From positions 1-15,180 of the forward strand of contig JALSRW010000203.1 in assembly GCA_026984595.1 (NCBI GenBank): a stretch of 15,180 bases of DNA, read 5' to 3'. Made by a program: the position numbers and the translations under genes. This DNA is from Alphaproteobacteria bacterium. GTDB taxonomy: Bacteria; Pseudomonadota; Alphaproteobacteria; Geminicoccales; Geminicoccaceae. A model generated the notes under the pieces. The model was given only the letters and a program-made list of their open reading frames with translations. It did not search any database and was not told where the DNA came from. Below are positions 13,456 to 15,180 of this stretch, piece by piece; within the stretch, counting starts at the first letter, position 1, and each line of letters starts with the position of its first letter.

Positions 13456-14823
13456 ATGTCGGGACCATCTGCCGGCAGCAGCGAGCCGATCACCGATCGG
13501 CGGCAGTTAGTCGCCCATCTGGAGGCGGGCTGCAAGCCGGAAGCGGAATTCCGCATCGGCACCGAGCACGAGAAGTTCGGCTTCCACAAGGACACGCTGC
13601 GACCGCTCGCCTATGACGAGCCGGGCGGGATCCGCGCGCTCCTGGAGGGGCTGGCCGACCGTTTCGGCTGGGAGATCGTGTGCGAGGGGGCGTTTCCCAT
13701 CGCATTGCGCCAGGGCGGCGCCTCGGTCACGCTCGAACCGGGAGGCCAGTTCGAGCTTTCCGGTGCCCCGGTGCAGGACATTCACGCCACCTGCTGCGAG
13801 GTCCACACCCATCTCGAACAGGTGCGGCAGATCGCCGAGCCCCTCGGGGTCGGGATGCTGGGCATGGGCTTTCAGCCCAAATGGCGGCGCGAGGAAATCC
13901 CCTGGATGCCCAAGGGGCGCTATGCCATCATGCGGCGCTGGATGCCGAAGCGCGGCGATCACGGCCTCGACATGATGCTGCGGACCTGCACCATCCAGGT
14001 CAACCTCGACTTCTCCAGCGAGGCCGACATGGTCAAGAAGTTCCGGGTCGGGCTCGCCCTGCAGCCGGTGGTCACCGCGCTTTTCGCCAACTCCCCTTTC
14101 GCCGACGGCGAACCCACGGGCTATCTGAGCTACCGCAGTCATGTCTGGACCGACACCGATCCCGACCGCTGCGGCATCCTGCCCTTCGTCTTCGAAGAGG
14201 GGATGGGTTTCGAGCGCTATGTCGACTATGTGCTCGATGTGCCGATGTACTTCGTCTATCGCGACGGCCGCTACATCGATGCCGCCGGCCAGTCCTTCCG
14301 CGATTTCCTCGACGGTCGCCTGCCCGCCCTGCCGGGCGAGCTGCCGACGATGCGCGACTGGGCCGATCATCTGACCACCGTCTTCACCGAGGTGCGCGTC
14401 AAGCAGTACATCGAGATGCGCGGTGCCGATGGCGGCCGCTGGCAGAAGCTCTGCGGTCTGCCGGCGCTGTGGACGGGGCTTCTGTATCATCGCCCGTCCC
14501 TGGATGCGGCCTGGGATCTCTGTCGCGACTGGACCCTGGAGGAGCACCAGTATCTGCGCCGCGAGGTGCCGCGTCTGGCACTGAAGACCCCGTTTCGCGG
14601 GCGCCCGCTGCGCGATCTGGCACTGGAAGTCCTGGCGCTGGCGGATACCGGGCTGGCGGCGCGCAACCGGGTGGGCGTCGCCGGCCACGACGAGACCTAC
14701 TATCTCGCCAATCTGTGGCGGATCGCAGGTACCGGCATCACCCCGGCCGAGGAGAAGCTGGAGAAGTTCCACGGTCGCTGGGGCGGCAGCGTCGATCCGG
14801 TGTTCCGCGAATACGCCTACTGA
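13456..14823 (+). CDS. gshA: Glutamate-cysteine ligase (plant/alphaproteobacterial type)
   Basis: This enzyme catalyses the ATP-dependent joining of glutamate and cysteine, the first and rate-limiting step of glutathione synthesis, in the cytoplasm. The 455-residue product shows the GCS2/plant-type landmarks: FRIGTEHEKFGF (32-43), SVTLEPGGQFELSG (90-103, glutamate and Mg binding), LGMGFQPKW, WMPKGRYAIMRRWMP, TCTIQVNLDF and EMRGADGG. The length is normal for this subfamily. The ATG at 13456 is preceded by GGGGGAG at 13444-13450 with a 5-nt spacer, and the gene begins 39 nt after the parA-like stop. It is the last gene of the plus-strand run. A possible hairpin terminator lies at 14843-14869. 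A link to the nearby ghrA and VOC genes through carbonyl detoxification is imaginable but not shown. Confidence 0.95.
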   Translation: MSGPSAGSSEPITDRRQLVAHLEAGCKPEAEFRIGTEHEKFGFHKDTLRPLAYDEPGGIRALLEGLADRFGWEIVCEGAFPIALRQGGASVTLEPGGQFELSGAPVQDIHATCCEVHTHLEQVRQIAEPLGVGMLGMGFQPKWRREEIPWMPKGRYAIMRRWMPKRGDHGLDMMLRTCTIQVNLDFSSEADMVKKFRVGLALQPVVTALFANSPFADGEPTGYLSYRSHVWTDTDPDRCGILPFVFEEGMGFERYVDYVLDVPMYFVYRDGRYIDAAGQSFRDFLDGRLPALPGELPTMRDWADHLTTVFTEVRVKQYIEMRGADGGRWQKLCGLPALWTGLLYHRPSLDAAWDLCRDWTLEEHQYLRREVPRLALKTPFRGRPLRDLALEVLALADTGLAARNRVGVAGHDETYYLANLWRIAGTGITPAEEKLEKFHGRWGGSVDPVFREYAY

Positions 14824-14842
14824 ACGGGTACGCGAACGGGGC

Positions 14843-14869
14843 GCCGGGCGGCATCCCGCTGCTGCCGGC
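14843..14869. terminator. Candidate bidirectional terminator hairpin
   Basis: GCCGGGCGGCA (14843-14853) pairs with TGCTGCCGGC (14860-14869) over 10 bp with one bulged G and a 6-nt loop. It fills the 46-bp gap between two convergent genes. No T tract follows on either strand, so its activity is uncertain. Confidence 0.4.
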
Positions 14870-15180
14870 TCAGCCGCCGGTGCGTTCCTTGACGGCGCGA
14901 AGGTCGAATTTCTCGGCCAGCGCGACGAGAACGTCGCCACTCTCGAGCTCGCTTCCTTCGAGCTGGATCATCGTCTGGCCGACCACCAGCCGGAGGTCGC
15001 CGCCGCGGGTCGCTTCGTCCCAAGTCAGGACCGCATGCGTGCGGCCGATCCGGACCCGCCTGGTACCCGGCTCGGAGGCCATCATCGCCGGACTGGCCAT
15101 CATCGCCGCGAAGGCCTGGATCATCGGGCTGCCGGTGATGATCTGGGCCTCGATGCGGGCCTCTCCGGCGGACGCGAGAT
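14870..15180 (-). CDS. Unrecognised protein, C-terminal part (5' partial)
   Basis: I do not recognise the family. The frame is open from the right edge to the stop at 14870-14872, giving at least 102 residues. The visible part begins LASAGEARIEAQIITGSPMIQAF, so the ATG at 15124 is probably internal and the start lies outside the window. A Met/Ala-rich stretch (MIQAFAAMMASPAMMAS) could be a helix. It is followed by a compact beta-rich segment, RVRIGRTHAVLTWDEATRGGDLRLVVGQTMIQLEGS, and a charged tail. Codon composition resembles that of its neighbours (GC-rich third positions). It is convergent with gshA. It could be the C-terminal domain of a periplasmic or envelope protein, but no signal is visible in this fragment. 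Confidence 0.6.
   Translation of the reverse strand, partial: LASAGEARIEAQIITGSPMIQAFAAMMASPAMMASEPGTRRVRIGRTHAVLTWDEATRGGDLRLVVGQTMIQLEGSELESGDVLVALAEKFDLRAVKERTGG

Overview
The window is a compact, GC-rich chromosomal segment of an alphaproteobacterium, most likely Rhodospirillales-like. The taxonomic clues are a stand-alone NDUFA12-type complex I accessory subunit (a family of alphaproteobacteria and mitochondria), a plant/alphaproteobacterial-type glutamate-cysteine ligase, a ~1200-residue B12-dependent ribonucleotide reductase, TrmFO, a DUF3750 protein and a small orphan ParA ATPase. This placement is inferred from gene families only. No tRNA, rRNA, insertion sequence, prophage or CRISPR array is visible.

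Layout from left to right. (1) On the + strand, the 3' part of an argE-like M20 deacetylase (its start lies off the window) overlaps by 4 nt a zinc AstE/aspartoacylase-family amidohydrolase. (2) Convergent to these, a minus-strand block reads nrdJ, trmFO, minC, minD, minE. nrdJ is separated from trmFO by an intrinsic terminator and a 300-bp gap carrying DnaA-box-like sites. trmFO lies directly ahead of minCDE, with no obvious terminator between them. (3) A 678-bp non-coding region separates nrdJ (minus) from the divergent NDUFA12-like gene (plus). It holds a candidate nrdJ promoter overlapped by a good NrdR-box match, a ~280-nt nrdJ leader and several inverted or short repeats. (4) A minus-strand pair follows: a DUF3750 gene with an apparent CTG start, then a VOC/glyoxalase-family gene. 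(5) A plus-strand run of ghrA-like, orphan parA-like and gshA genes. (6) The C-terminal part of an unrecognised minus-strand gene leaves the right edge.

Functional reading: most of the window is housekeeping. It covers arginine biosynthesis or N-acyl amino acid hydrolysis, septum placement (MinCDE), tRNA T-loop U54 methylation (TrmFO), deoxyribonucleotide supply (NrdJ), respiration (NDUFA12), glyoxylate/hydroxypyruvate reduction and glutathione synthesis. The less ordinary signals are regulatory: NrdR and DnaA-like sites around nrdJ, a possible H-type pseudoknot in its leader, and non-AUG starts in minD, minE and the DUF3750 gene. The orphan ParA and the unnamed right-edge protein are also worth a look. 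I found no convincing new defence or mobile system.
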